Shown here piece after piece: positions 26,742 to 35,441 of a DNA stretch of 64,000 nt (positions are counted from its first letter, which is position 1; each line of letters begins with the position of its first letter). The notes under the pieces were generated by a model. That model was not told the DNA's origin, did no database searches, and was given only the letters and a program-made list of their open reading frames with translations. Source of the DNA: Acinetobacter rudis. GTDB taxonomy: Bacteria > Pseudomonadota > Gammaproteobacteria > Pseudomonadales > Moraxellaceae. Where the stretch lies: positions 1 to 64,000 of the forward strand of contig NZ_JAVIDR010000020.1 of the NCBI RefSeq assembly GCF_031157835.1, read 5' to 3'. Both the position numbers and the translations under genes were made by a program.

Positions 26742-28787
26742 ATGTATCAGGTACTTGCACGTAAATATCGACCACGTAACTTTAATGAATTGGTGGGGCA
26801 AAACCATGTCTCGCGCGCATTAACAAGTGCGTTAGAGCGAGGTCGGTTACACCATGCTTATTTATTTACAGGCACGCGTGGTGTGGGCAAGACAACAATT
26901 GCAAGGATTTTAGCAAAGTGTCTAAACTGTGAAACTGGTGTCACTGCGACACCTTGTGAAGTTTGTGCAACATGTAAGGCAGTGAATGAAGGGCGTTTTA
27001 TTGATCTCATTGAGATTGATGCTGCATCGCGTACTAAAGTTGAAGATACGCGTGAATTATTAGATAACGTGCCTTATGCACCTACTCAAGGACGTTATAA
27101 AGTTTATCTGATCGATGAAGTGCATATGTTATCGACTCATTCTTTCAATGCATTATTAAAGACTTTGGAAGAACCTCCAGCACATGTCAAATTCTTATTT
27201 GCAACAACAGATCCACAAAAATTACCGATTACGGTCATTTCACGCTGTTTGCAATTTACCTTACGACCTCTATTGATTGATGAGATTAGTCAGCATCTGA
27301 GTCAAATTCTTGCAACAGAACATATTCAGGCTGAAACTGATGCACTGTGGCAAATTGCCGAGGCTGCACAGGGTTCTTTACGTGATGCATTGTCATTGAC
27401 AGATCAAGCAATTGCTTATGGACAAGGTGCGATTCATCATCAAGACGTAAAAGAAATGCTCGGCTTAATTGACCGTAGTATGATTTACGATTTAATTTTA
27501 GCGATTCATCAAAATAATAAACCCTTAGTTAGCCAGCTATTATTACAATTTAGACAACAGGCACTTGATGTAGCTTTGGTATTGGATCAGTTGGTTTCAA
27601 CCCTGCATGAATTGGCATTGATGCAGTATTTACCTGATTTGAGTCTAAAATATAGTTCTGAAATAAATAAAAAAATTAAGCAATTGGCTGAGGTTATTTC
27701 AGCACAAGATCTACAGCTGTATTATCAAATTGCGTGTAAAGGACGTGCAGATTTACAGATTGCCGTCACTCAAGAGCAAGGTTTTGAAATGACAGTGCTG
27801 CGTTTATTGGCATTTAGACCTTTAGCATTGAATCAAGTGAGTGCTGTATCTGAACAAGTTCAAACAGCTGCCGTACAAGCTATGACGCCAGTGTCAATTG
27901 TTCCAGACACAGCAGAAACTCAACAACATCATGTTGTTACTACTTCTACAGATGTTCCTATGGTTGAAGTAGATGTTGAGGATCAAGCTGTATCTGTGGC
28001 TGAAGTCGCTAATAATGAAATTAGTTTTGATCAGACAACAGTACAACCTTCGATTGAAACGCCAACTGAATTGGTAGAGACAGGTACAGCCATACAGTCA
28101 GATACAACTACAATGGTTGCTGAAATGGCACCAACGCTAACTCATTTTACTGCTCAAGAGCCTGTTATTGAATCTAGTCATTCGTTGAATGTGGCAACTA
28201 TGTCTGAGCAAGAATTATTTTTTCTTGCCCCTCACGTAGATACAGAAATTCAAAGTGAGCAAGAGACGCAACAAGATGTCCTCACGACGGATACTTTCTC
28301 TGAACCGACCATACCAAACTTAACTCCAGCAGCGTTGAATGATCAATCAACTTCACCAAGCTCAGGACTACTTCCTCAGCAGATTTTAACTTTAGCTGAA
28401 CAGCAACTTGACGGGCAATGGGATGTACATAAATGGGAATACTGGTTTAGAAATAGTGCATTATCACCAGCTGTTCAAGAACTCGCTCAACATGGTTTGA
28501 TGACGGGAGATATTAATGGTAAATGTATTTTTTGTATTCCTGCACAATACGAGAAATTATTTGCTCAAACACAGCATGATTTGCAACAAGCATTGATTGC
28601 TTTGTGGCCACAAACTCATTTTAGTGTTGAATATCAAGAAATTAGTTCTGCAACCCCTTATGTACTATTGCAACAACGTAAACAACATGCCTATGTGCGT
28701 GCGGTTGAATTATTACAGCAAGAACCTGTTGTGAAGCAATTATTACAGGCATTTGATGCACAATTACATCAGGTAGAATTGAAGTAA
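26742..28787 (+). CDS. dnaX: DNA polymerase III subunit tau (and possibly gamma)
   Basis: DnaX is the motor of the clamp loader and tethers the polymerase cores. The 681-residue product has the AAA+ domain at 1-220: Walker A GTRGVGKT at 44-51, a four-cysteine zinc site (CLNC ... CEVC-ATC) near 62-80, Walker B LIDEVHML near 124-131, and the SRC motif ISRC near 167-170. Domain III covers about 230-360. A Glu/Gln/Thr-rich low-complexity linker runs from about 375 to 545. The C-terminal tau domain (WDVHKWEYWFRNSAL) binds the polymerase and helicase. I did not see the E. coli-type A AAA AAG slippery site, so production of gamma by frameshift is unproven. The usual partner recR/ybaB genes are not adjacent. 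Confidence 0.95.
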   Translation: MYQVLARKYRPRNFNELVGQNHVSRALTSALERGRLHHAYLFTGTRGVGKTTIARILAKCLNCETGVTATPCEVCATCKAVNEGRFIDLIEIDAASRTKVEDTRELLDNVPYAPTQGRYKVYLIDEVHMLSTHSFNALLKTLEEPPAHVKFLFATTDPQKLPITVISRCLQFTLRPLLIDEISQHLSQILATEHIQAETDALWQIAEAAQGSLRDALSLTDQAIAYGQGAIHHQDVKEMLGLIDRSMIYDLILAIHQNNKPLVSQLLLQFRQQALDVALVLDQLVSTLHELALMQYLPDLSLKYSSEINKKIKQLAEVISAQDLQLYYQIACKGRADLQIAVTQEQGFEMTVLRLLAFRPLALNQVSAVSEQVQTAAVQAMTPVSIVPDTAETQQHHVVTTSTDVPMVEVDVEDQAVSVAEVANNEISFDQTTVQPSIETPTELVETGTAIQSDTTTMVAEMAPTLTHFTAQEPVIESSHSLNVATMSEQELFFLAPHVDTEIQSEQETQQDVLTTDTFSEPTIPNLTPAALNDQSTSPSSGLLPQQILTLAEQQLDGQWDVHKWEYWFRNSALSPAVQELAQHGLMTGDINGKCIFCIPAQYEKLFAQTQHDLQQALIALWPQTHFSVEYQEISSATPYVLLQQRKQHAYVRAVELLQQEPVVKQLLQAFDAQLHQVELK

Positions 28788-28882
28788 GTTTGTGCTTTCA
28801 TAGCCTAATTAAGTATTTGTCAAAAATATATAAATCATGAGTTTGTAATTAATTTGTCAGTGAATTGTCATTGAGGCTGACT

Positions 28883-28916
28883 AAGGTGTATTTCGCTCAA
28901 TCTCGGAATACACCTT
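28883..28916 (+). repeat. 10-bp inverted repeat in front of the small lipoprotein gene
   Basis: Perfect arms AAGGTGTATT (28883-28892) and AATACACCTT (28907-28916) around a 14-base loop end one base before the ATG at 28918. There is no T-run beyond TTT, so it is a poor terminator for dnaX. It would bury the region where a ribosome-binding site must lie. Confidence 0.7.
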
Positions 28917-28917
28917 T

Positions 28918-29067
28918 ATGCGATATGCCCTAAAAAAATGGATGCAGCTGCTCCTGCTCCTGCCACTCTTTTCTGTGTTGATGGCTTGTAATGACTCAGA
29001 TTCAGAAAGCTCTACTTCAAATGAACAAGAAGCTTCTAAACCTGCTGTGATTCGCTGTGCACCTTAA
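28918..29067 (+). CDS. 49-residue lipoprotein upstream of plc
   Basis: A complete small gene: ATG at 28918, TAA at 29065-29067. The product starts basic (MRYALKKW), has a leucine-rich core (about residues 9-22) and a lipobox VLMAC with the cysteine at residue 24. A short acidic, Ser-rich mature part of 26 residues ends in IRCAP. The signal II pattern is too good for chance. It lies 21 bases before plc on the same strand and may be co-transcribed. Many genera carry tiny lipoproteins as entericidin-like or accessory factors, but I recognise no family here. No strong ribosome-binding site is visible because of the hairpin. Confidence 0.75.
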   Translation: MRYALKKWMQLLLLLPLFSVLMACNDSDSESSTSNEQEASKPAVIRCAP

Positions 29068-29088
29068 CCAGATTAAAGAGTAAATATC

Positions 29089-31326
29089 ATGATTACGCGT
29101 CGTCAATTATTTTCAAATTCAATTAAAACTGGTTTAGGTGCTGCTGCTTTAGCAACTTTTCCTGCAAGTATTCAACGCGCCTTGGCTATTCCTGCAAATA
29201 ACAAAACAGGGAGTATTCAAGATGTTGAGCATGTCGTGATTCTCATGCAAGAAAACCGTTCATTTGATCATTATTTCGGTACGATGAAGGGTGTACGAGG
29301 TTTTTCAGACCGAATTACCATTCCTATGCCGCAGCAACGGAGTGTTTGGGAGCAACTTCGTGCAGATGGGCAGGTGCTTACGCCATACCATCTCAATGGC
29401 GAAAAGCATAATGCGCAGCGTGCAGATGGTACACCACATAGCTGGGGAGACAGCCAAGCTGCCTGGGATCATGGTCGTATGAGCCAATGGCCTAAACATA
29501 AGACAGATACCTCAATGGGATATTTTACCCCTGCTGAAATTCCTTACCAATTTGCTCTGGCTGATGCCTTTACAATTTGTGATGCTTATCATTGTTCAAT
29601 GCATACTGGTACAGATGCGAACCGTTCATTTCATTTAACGGGAACTAATGGTGCAACTGCAACGGGAACAGCATTTGTAAATAATGAATGGGATGCTATA
29701 GATGGAAAAGCAGAAAATACTAATATTGGCTATACATGGAAAACTTATGCTGAGCGCTTAGAACAAGCGGGAGTAAGTTGGATTTGCTACCAAAATATGC
29801 CCGATGAATGGGGAGACAATATGCTTGGTGCATTTCGAAACTTTAAAAAAGCCAATATTGCTTCAGGTTTCCCTGTATCAAGTGGTGGTGCACCTAATTC
29901 TCCTTATAGCGAAACAGGTCAAACATTACCTTACCATGCCTATGATCATGCGACAGATAATGCTAAAAATCCGTTGTATAAAGGCATAGCAAATACTTTA
30001 CCAGGCAATAAACCAGAAGAATATCTTGATGCTTTTAAACGAGATATTAAGGAAGGGCGTTTGCCACAAGTTTCTTGGTTAAATGCTCCTTCAATTTATT
30101 GTGAACATCCTGGCCCATCAAGTCCGGTGCAAGGAGCTTGGTTTATTCAAGAAATTATTGATGCATTAACTGCTGTACCTGAGGTTTGGAGTAAGACAGT
30201 TGTTTTGATCAATTTTGATGAAAATGATGGTTATTTCGACCATGTACCATCACCGTCTGCACCTTCTAAACAAGGATCAGGTTATGCTGGAAAATTTACG
30301 TTAAGTGAAGAAGCGATGCAGGCTGAATACTTTGTGCACTCAAAACCAGAGGGCAGTCATTGGCAGCCTACACCCGATGGTCGTGTTTATGGTCCTGGTC
30401 CTCGTGTTCCTTTATTTGTTGTTTCACCATGGAGTCGTGGAGGCTGGGTTAACTCACAAGTTTTTGATCACACCTCTGTGTTGATGTTCTTAGAGCAACG
30501 TTTTGGGGTAAAAGAAGAAAATATTAGTGCTTATCGCCGTGCAGTTTGTGGTGATCTTAGCAGTGCATTTAATTTTAAAACTCCAAACGAACTCCCTTTC
30601 CCTCAATTAGATGGAAAAATTAATCGAGATGCCGCAGATCAACTTCGTCATCAACAGGAGAATTTACCAGCGGTACCTTTACCTCAAGAGGTAAAATTGC
30701 CACGCCAACAGGCAGGAATTCGACCTTCACGTGCTTTACCTTATGAGTTACATACCAGTGCACGCTGTCAGGCAGATGGAACAGTTCGATTGATTTTTTC
30801 AAATACAGGTAAACAGGCTGCAGTTTTTCATGTTTATGATTGTTTAAACCTGTCTGCGATTCCTCGTCGCTATGTTGTTGAGGCAGATAAACAATTGGAT
30901 GATGTTTGGTCAACAATTGTCAAAGACGCAGGTGAGTATGATCTGTGGGTACTTGGACCGAACGGTTTTCATCGACATTTTAAAGGTCAAACAAAGTCAT
31001 TAGCGTTAACACAAGTGAACCCTGAAATTAAGGTTTGCTATGATGTCGCCAATGGTGATGTCTATGTGGAAGTGTTGAATAATGGACAACATGACACACA
31101 AATCACCATTCAAGCGATTGCATATTTTAATCAAAGTCCATTACAACTGAAATTAGCTGCAGGGCAAACCATAAAACAACATTGGCACTTAGCTGATGTG
31201 GGTTGCTGGTATGATTTTATAGTTAAAAGTGATCATGATCCTAAATATGCTCGACGTTTTGCTGGCCGCGTTGAAACAGGAGAACACTCGGTGAGTGATC
31301 CAGCTTTGGCATACATTTCATTGTAA
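29089..31326 (+). CDS. plc: Phosphocholine-specific phospholipase C, Tat-exported
   Basis: This secreted enzyme hydrolyses phosphatidylcholine and sphingomyelin-type lipids; in Pseudomonas and Acinetobacter it is linked to host-lipid use and haemolysis. The 745-residue product has a twin-arginine signal (T-R4-R5-Q-L-F, then an Ala-rich core and ALA near residue 33). The phosphoesterase domain (PF04185 type) starts VEHVVILMQENRSFDHYFG near 47-65 and includes NFDENDGYFDHV and FDHTSVLMFLEQRFGV. Two C-terminal DUF756-type repeats follow from about 540. Acinetobacter strains often carry two such genes; only this one is here. Preceded by the 49-residue lipoprotein gene. Confidence 0.94.
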   Translation: MITRRQLFSNSIKTGLGAAALATFPASIQRALAIPANNKTGSIQDVEHVVILMQENRSFDHYFGTMKGVRGFSDRITIPMPQQRSVWEQLRADGQVLTPYHLNGEKHNAQRADGTPHSWGDSQAAWDHGRMSQWPKHKTDTSMGYFTPAEIPYQFALADAFTICDAYHCSMHTGTDANRSFHLTGTNGATATGTAFVNNEWDAIDGKAENTNIGYTWKTYAERLEQAGVSWICYQNMPDEWGDNMLGAFRNFKKANIASGFPVSSGGAPNSPYSETGQTLPYHAYDHATDNAKNPLYKGIANTLPGNKPEEYLDAFKRDIKEGRLPQVSWLNAPSIYCEHPGPSSPVQGAWFIQEIIDALTAVPEVWSKTVVLINFDENDGYFDHVPSPSAPSKQGSGYAGKFTLSEEAMQAEYFVHSKPEGSHWQPTPDGRVYGPGPRVPLFVVSPWSRGGWVNSQVFDHTSVLMFLEQRFGVKEENISAYRRAVCGDLSSAFNFKTPNELPFPQLDGKINRDAADQLRHQQENLPAVPLPQEVKLPRQQAGIRPSRALPYELHTSARCQADGTVRLIFSNTGKQAAVFHVYDCLNLSAIPRRYVVEADKQLDDVWSTIVKDAGEYDLWVLGPNGFHRHFKGQTKSLALTQVNPEIKVCYDVANGDVYVEVLNNGQHDTQITIQAIAYFNQSPLQLKLAAGQTIKQHWHLADVGCWYDFIVKSDHDPKYARRFAGRVETGEHSVSDPALAYISL

Positions 31327-31379
31327 TAGTATCTGTAAAATAAGTTGTACATGAAAGATCACGTTTTAGTGATATTGAG

Positions 31380-31415
31380 GATTCCAATATATGAACTATA
31401 TTGGAATCTTTTTAT
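31380..31415 (+). terminator. Intrinsic terminator after plc
   Basis: 12-bp perfect stem GATTCCAATATA / TATATTGGAATC with a 5-base loop, then T5. Confidence 0.9.
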
Positions 31416-31591
31416 TGATAGATTGTTATATAGACTTATAAAACTGAGATAAAAGTAGTATATAAGAGTCTATATTGTGGCTTATCTTGAATAAATTAGA
31501 TCATTATTGTTTTGCTACTGTATAGGATTCATAACCTAAATAAACTAACATAAGCACATCACATAGAATAAACCATTTGGGGGATATACCA

Positions 31592-32110
31592 TTGCAAATT
31601 CAAGCACCGTATCGAGTATTGTGCATTTGTCTTGGAAATATTTGCCGTTCGCCAACTGCTGAGGTTGTACTTCGACATTACTGTAAAGAAGCGCAATTAA
31701 ATATTGTGATTGATTCTGCGGGAACCAGTAATTATCACCCGAATAAGGCGCCTGATGCTCGTAGTCAAAAACATGCAAAACAACGAGGTTATGATTTATC
31801 TTCGCTACGTGCTCGTCAAATTCAGTTGCAGGATTTTGTGCATTTTAATTTAATTTTGGCTATGGATTTAGAAAATTTGCATGATTTGAAGCAATTGCAG
31901 AGCAAGGCAATTCAACATTATGGTGCTGAGCAAATATTGGCACAGCTTGCTCTCATGAGTGAGCATGATTTGGTATACCCCCAACAAGCGGTACCTGATC
32001 CTTACTATGGCCAATCCACTGATTTTGAATATGTCCTAGATCAATGTGAGTCGAGTAGTCAGGCTTGGGTTCAATACTTTAAACAACATCTGTCACAGGT
32101 AACAAATTAA
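31592..32110 (+). CDS. Low-molecular-weight protein-tyrosine phosphatase
   Basis: The 172-residue product has the LMW-PTP active loop C13-LGNIC-R19-S20 near its N-terminus and the general-acid motif VPDPYYG near residues 137-143. Such enzymes dephosphorylate tyrosine kinases (Wzc-type) or act as arginine phosphatases. No capsule genes are near. It is the first gene of a tight operon with murB six bases downstream. The start is a TTG at 31592, chosen because GGGGGA lies eight bases upstream; another TTG at 31577 sits on that site. No ATG is available before the active site. Confidence 0.87.
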   Translation: MQIQAPYRVLCICLGNICRSPTAEVVLRHYCKEAQLNIVIDSAGTSNYHPNKAPDARSQKHAKQRGYDLSSLRARQIQLQDFVHFNLILAMDLENLHDLKQLQSKAIQHYGAEQILAQLALMSEHDLVYPQQAVPDPYYGQSTDFEYVLDQCESSSQAWVQYFKQHLSQVTN

Positions 32111-32116
32111 CGCTTT

Positions 32117-33160
32117 ATGAACATTTTGACGCAGGTCCAACTAAAAGCATTTAACACATTGCGACTTGAGGCTGTTGCTTCACATTATGTGCAAATTCAT
32201 CATGTCGAAGAGATTGCTGTAGCATTAGAATATGCTACGCAACAACAACTTAATGTGTTGATTTTATCTGGGGGAAGTAATGTCTTGCTTCCTCGCGAGA
32301 TAAATGCGTTGGTTATGCATATGCAGATTATGGGAGTTGAGACACTGCATACCACTGAGCAGTATCAGTTTTTCCGTGTTGGTGCAGGGCAAACTTGGCA
32401 TGATTTTGTTTTGTGGAGCACAGCCCAGCAGTGCTATGGCCTACAAAATTTAGCGCTGATCCCAGGTTTAGTTGGGGCAGCACCAGTGCAAAATATTGGT
32501 GCTTATGGGGTGGAAGTGGGTGAGTTTATTGATTATGTAGAAGTTTATGATCGTGAACAGAAACGTTTTACACAACTGAGTGCGGCAGATTGTAACTTTG
32601 CATACCGCGATAGTATTTTCAAACAATATCCACAGCGCTATGTCATTTGTTATGTCGTATTTAAATTGCTTAAACAAGCTGAGCTAAAAATTAATTATGG
32701 TGATTTACGACAAGCAATGGGTGAAGAGTTAACTGCTGAGAATTTACAACAACAAGTTATTCATATTAGACAAAGTAAATTACCAGACCCTAAACAGTTC
32801 GCTAATGTAGGAAGTTTTTTTAAAAATCCGATTATTTCTGCACAGCAACTACAATATTTGCTTAAGGAATATCCACAAATTCCACATTATCCGCAAGCAC
32901 ATGGCCAAGTTAAAGTTGCAGCTGGATGGTTGATTGAACAGGCAGGCTGGAAAGGAAAACGTTTAGATCAAGTTGGGATGTTTGCCAAACAAGCTTTGGT
33001 TTTGGTGAATTATGCCGATGCAGATTTATACGATGTACAGCAGACGTATCAAGCGGTACAACATGATGTATATCAAAAGTTTGCAATTTCCTTACAGCCA
33101 GAACCGGTATTGTTTGACTCACAAGGCGTGATTCAAGCACATACAGGTGTGTCCATATGA
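32117..33160 (+). CDS. murB: UDP-N-acetylenolpyruvoylglucosamine reductase
   Basis: MurB is the FAD-dependent enzyme that makes UDP-MurNAc, the second committed step of peptidoglycan synthesis. The 347-residue product has the FAD-binding SGGSNVLLP near residues 51-59, [18 protein letters not shown] near 116-133, the catalytic region YRDSIFK near 163-169, [10 protein letters not shown] near 231-240 with the proton-donor Ser, and the closing PEPVLF with the conserved Glu. It is six bases after the phosphatase gene and overlaps the DUF218 gene by four bases (ATGA). Confidence 0.96.
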   Translation: MNILTQVQLKAFNTLRLEAVASHYVQIHHVEEIAVALEYATQQQLNVLILSGGSNVLLPREINALVMHMQIMGVETLHTTEQYQFFRVGAGQTWHDFVLWSTAQQCYGLQNLALIPGLVGAAPVQNIGAYGVEVGEFIDYVEVYDREQKRFTQLSAADCNFAYRDSIFKQYPQRYVICYVVFKLLKQAELKINYGDLRQAMGEELTAENLQQQVIHIRQSKLPDPKQFANVGSFFKNPIISAQQLQYLLKEYPQIPHYPQAHGQVKVAAGWLIEQAGWKGKRLDQVGMFAKQALVLVNYADADLYDVQQTYQAVQHDVYQKFAISLQPEPVLFDSQGVIQAHTGVSI

Positions 33161-34299
33161 TGCTACGATTAATTCGGTATCTTTCAGTTATTTTTATATT
33201 AATTGGCGTGTTAATTGTATTTTTTTATACGCCATTTTATTCAGATATGGTCATGCGCATTTTAAATGGCGTTGTGCCTGTGGAGGTTAATCAGGTCGCT
33301 GCTGAGAGTCAACAAATGGGGGCTTTATCTGAAAATGATGATTTAGAACCAGGTTCGGCTTTATGGATTGCACGGCAAGCTTATTTGAAAGTAATGGAAG
33401 AGGCGATTCGTACCCAAAACTCACACGACTTAGTTGAGTTGCATGCACGTTATCAAGTACTTCAACAAGAAATTAAGCGTGAAACTGAGCAAAATAAAAT
33501 TAAAAAACCTGATACAACAAAGGTGCCTTTCTTAATTCATCCGAAAGATCAGCAAGCACATAGTGAACCGAATATTGCAAGTGGCCATATTGAAGATTTA
33601 TTGGTTGGTCAGTCTAAAGAAAACAGTGCGTTGATGCAGAAATATATTAAATTCCTAAAGACTCACCCAGTAGAATTAAAAGAACAGACTGCGATTGATG
33701 ATGAAATTTATAAAGATATTGCTTATGTGAATACACGAAACAATGCAAAAAATGCAGGGGAAGTTAGAAAAGATGTATTTAATACTCAAGAACAACCAAA
33801 TGCCATTGTTGTTTTAGGTGGAGGGTTAACATTAGATAAAAATCGTAAGGATATTATTATTAACGAATATACTCGATTACGCCTAGAAAAAACTTTAGAA
33901 GTTGAGAAAGAGACACATCTACCTATTGTACTTAGTGGCGTTGAAGCACCTTATATGCAAGCATGGCTTGCACAACGAGGTATTGATGCAAAACTATTGG
34001 AAAATAAAAGTATGAATACTTGTGAAAACACAAGATTTAGTTCATTACTATTACAAAAACAAGGAGGTGCTCCTAAAGTGTTTTTGGTGACTGATCGTTA
34101 TCACATGCCACGTACACGGCGTTTATTTGCATTAAATGGGATTGAAACCCTAGCCGTAGAAGCACCTATGCCAACACCATTAACCACATGGCAACCTAGC
34201 CAACAAAATTATGATCATAGCCGTCGTGCTAATTACGAATTATTAGCATCCCTACGTGACATGTTATTTGGCTCAAGTGGTTGTCGAGAGGTTCCTTAA
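33157..34299 (+). CDS. DUF218 (YdcF/ElyC/SanA-type) membrane-anchored protein
   Basis: The 380-residue product has one N-terminal transmembrane helix (residues about 6-28), a long, charged, partly coiled linker, and a C-terminal DUF218 domain starting [16 protein letters not shown] near 209-224. The domain includes [17 protein letters not shown], the STNTCENT-like element [11 protein letters not shown] near 289-299 and [17 protein letters not shown] near 311-327. Family members ElyC and SanA act on envelope integrity and lipid-linked precursors. Overlap with murB (4 bases) and with the following hydrolase (1 base, TAATG) implies coupled translation and an envelope role, which is inference. 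Confidence 0.85.
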   Translation: MMLRLIRYLSVIFILIGVLIVFFYTPFYSDMVMRILNGVVPVEVNQVAAESQQMGALSENDDLEPGSALWIARQAYLKVMEEAIRTQNSHDLVELHARYQVLQQEIKRETEQNKIKKPDTTKVPFLIHPKDQQAHSEPNIASGHIEDLLVGQSKENSALMQKYIKFLKTHPVELKEQTAIDDEIYKDIAYVNTRNNAKNAGEVRKDVFNTQEQPNAIVVLGGGLTLDKNRKDIIINEYTRLRLEKTLEVEKETHLPIVLSGVEAPYMQAWLAQRGIDAKLLENKSMNTCENTRFSSLLLQKQGGAPKVFLVTDRYHMPRTRRLFALNGIETLAVEAPMPTPLTTWQPSQQNYDHSRRANYELLASLRDMLFGSSGCREVP

Positions 34300-35333
34300 T
34301 GTCCGAGATTCCATTTTTAAATCCGAATATACTCAAGCAATTAGATCTTCCAGTTCCTAGTCGTGATGACACACCAAGTTTCCTTGAGCCACTGAATTTA
34401 AACCGTCCATGTGTACTGAGTCGCGAACTTAAAGCATATACACGCTTATATGGATTTGATCAGCTTGAGGCAGAGCATTGGCAAGGCTATATAAAAATGC
34501 CCTTGTTTAAGTTGCATGTTCAGGTGTTTAAACCTCGAACAGATCGTATCCTTGGTACGGTGTGTTTACTCCATGGTTATTTAGAACATAGTGGTATTTA
34601 TCAACCGATTATTCAAGAATTGTTAGAACAAGGCTTTAGTGTTCTGACCTATGATTTGCCCGGTCATGGTTTGAGTGATGGTTCACCTGCCAATATTCAA
34701 AATTTTGATCATTATCAGCAAGTGTTACATGCGGTATATCAATACGTGCGTACAGCCGATCAGTTACCTAAGCCATGGTTGGGGATTGGACAGAGTACAG
34801 GGGCTGCAATATGGATGCATCATTTGTTGGCCTATGCAGCACGCCGTGAAAACCCTATTGTAGAGCGGGTGCTTCTGTTGTCGCCATTAATTCGTCCAGC
34901 TAAATCTGCATGGTGGCATAACTCGATTGGTCTAGGAATTATTCGTAGAATCAAACGAGAAGTACCACGACACTTTAGACGTAACAATCATAACCCAGAG
35001 TTTTTACGCTTTGTGAGATTAAAAGATCCGCTACAACCTCGTATGATGGGAATGGATTGGATTTTAGCGATGTCGAAATGGATGCAAGAAATGGAGTTGC
35101 GCCCAGCTTGTCGTATACCTGTATGGTTGGCACAAGGTGCGCAAGATCAGACTGTAGACTGGCGTTATAATATTGAGTTTGTTCGAGAGAAATTTAGATT
35201 ACAAATTCTACTTATGCTTGAGGAAGGTTCTCATCAGTTAATTAATGAACGAGCAGATATTCGTGCAGCGTTGACGGGTTTAATTCCTGCATTTTTACAT
35301 GCAGATTCTACCGGTGATTTTTATTCAGATTAA
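34299..35333 (+). CDS. Alpha/beta hydrolase, monoacylglycerol-lipase-like
   Basis: The 344-residue product has the alpha/beta-hydrolase fold with the oxyanion HGYLEHSGIY near residues 93-102, a DLPGHGLSDG turn near 122-131, nucleophile elbow GQSTGAA near 166-172, the acid Asp in GAQDQTVDW near 286-294 and catalytic His in GSHQLINE near 316. This set fits the Hydrolase_4/serine aminopeptidase S33 group (lysophospholipase or monoglyceride lipase). The ATG at 34299 overlaps the previous stop (TAATG) and follows AGAGG; an upstream in-frame codon at 34281 would add six residues. Last gene of the phosphatase-murB-DUF218 operon. Substrate unknown. Confidence 0.85.
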   Translation: MSEIPFLNPNILKQLDLPVPSRDDTPSFLEPLNLNRPCVLSRELKAYTRLYGFDQLEAEHWQGYIKMPLFKLHVQVFKPRTDRILGTVCLLHGYLEHSGIYQPIIQELLEQGFSVLTYDLPGHGLSDGSPANIQNFDHYQQVLHAVYQYVRTADQLPKPWLGIGQSTGAAIWMHHLLAYAARRENPIVERVLLLSPLIRPAKSAWWHNSIGLGIIRRIKREVPRHFRRNNHNPEFLRFVRLKDPLQPRMMGMDWILAMSKWMQEMELRPACRIPVWLAQGAQDQTVDWRYNIEFVREKFRLQILLMLEEGSHQLINERADIRAALTGLIPAFLHADSTGDFYSD

Positions 35334-35381
35334 CGCTTATACCGTATCTACGATTTTTATAGCAAATAATAGCAAATAAAT

Positions 35382-35405
35382 AAGGCCCATTATTGAACGG
35401 GCCTT
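35382..35405. terminator. Hairpin between convergent genes
   Basis: Stem AAGGCCC / GGGCCTT with a 10-base loop. On the minus strand it is followed by ATTTATTT, so it best serves the glutamate-synthase-like gene. Confidence 0.6.
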
Positions 35406-35441
35406 AGCAGCATAGCATGTAGATGAGTTGATGCTTAGTTT

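Noticed and set aside
27660..27690. A-run (seven A) in dnaX as a possible gamma frameshift site
   Set aside because: The run does not have the X XXY YYZ phase for -1 slippage in this frame and lies too early (about residue 310) for a normal gamma end; no A AAA AAG heptamer was noticed.
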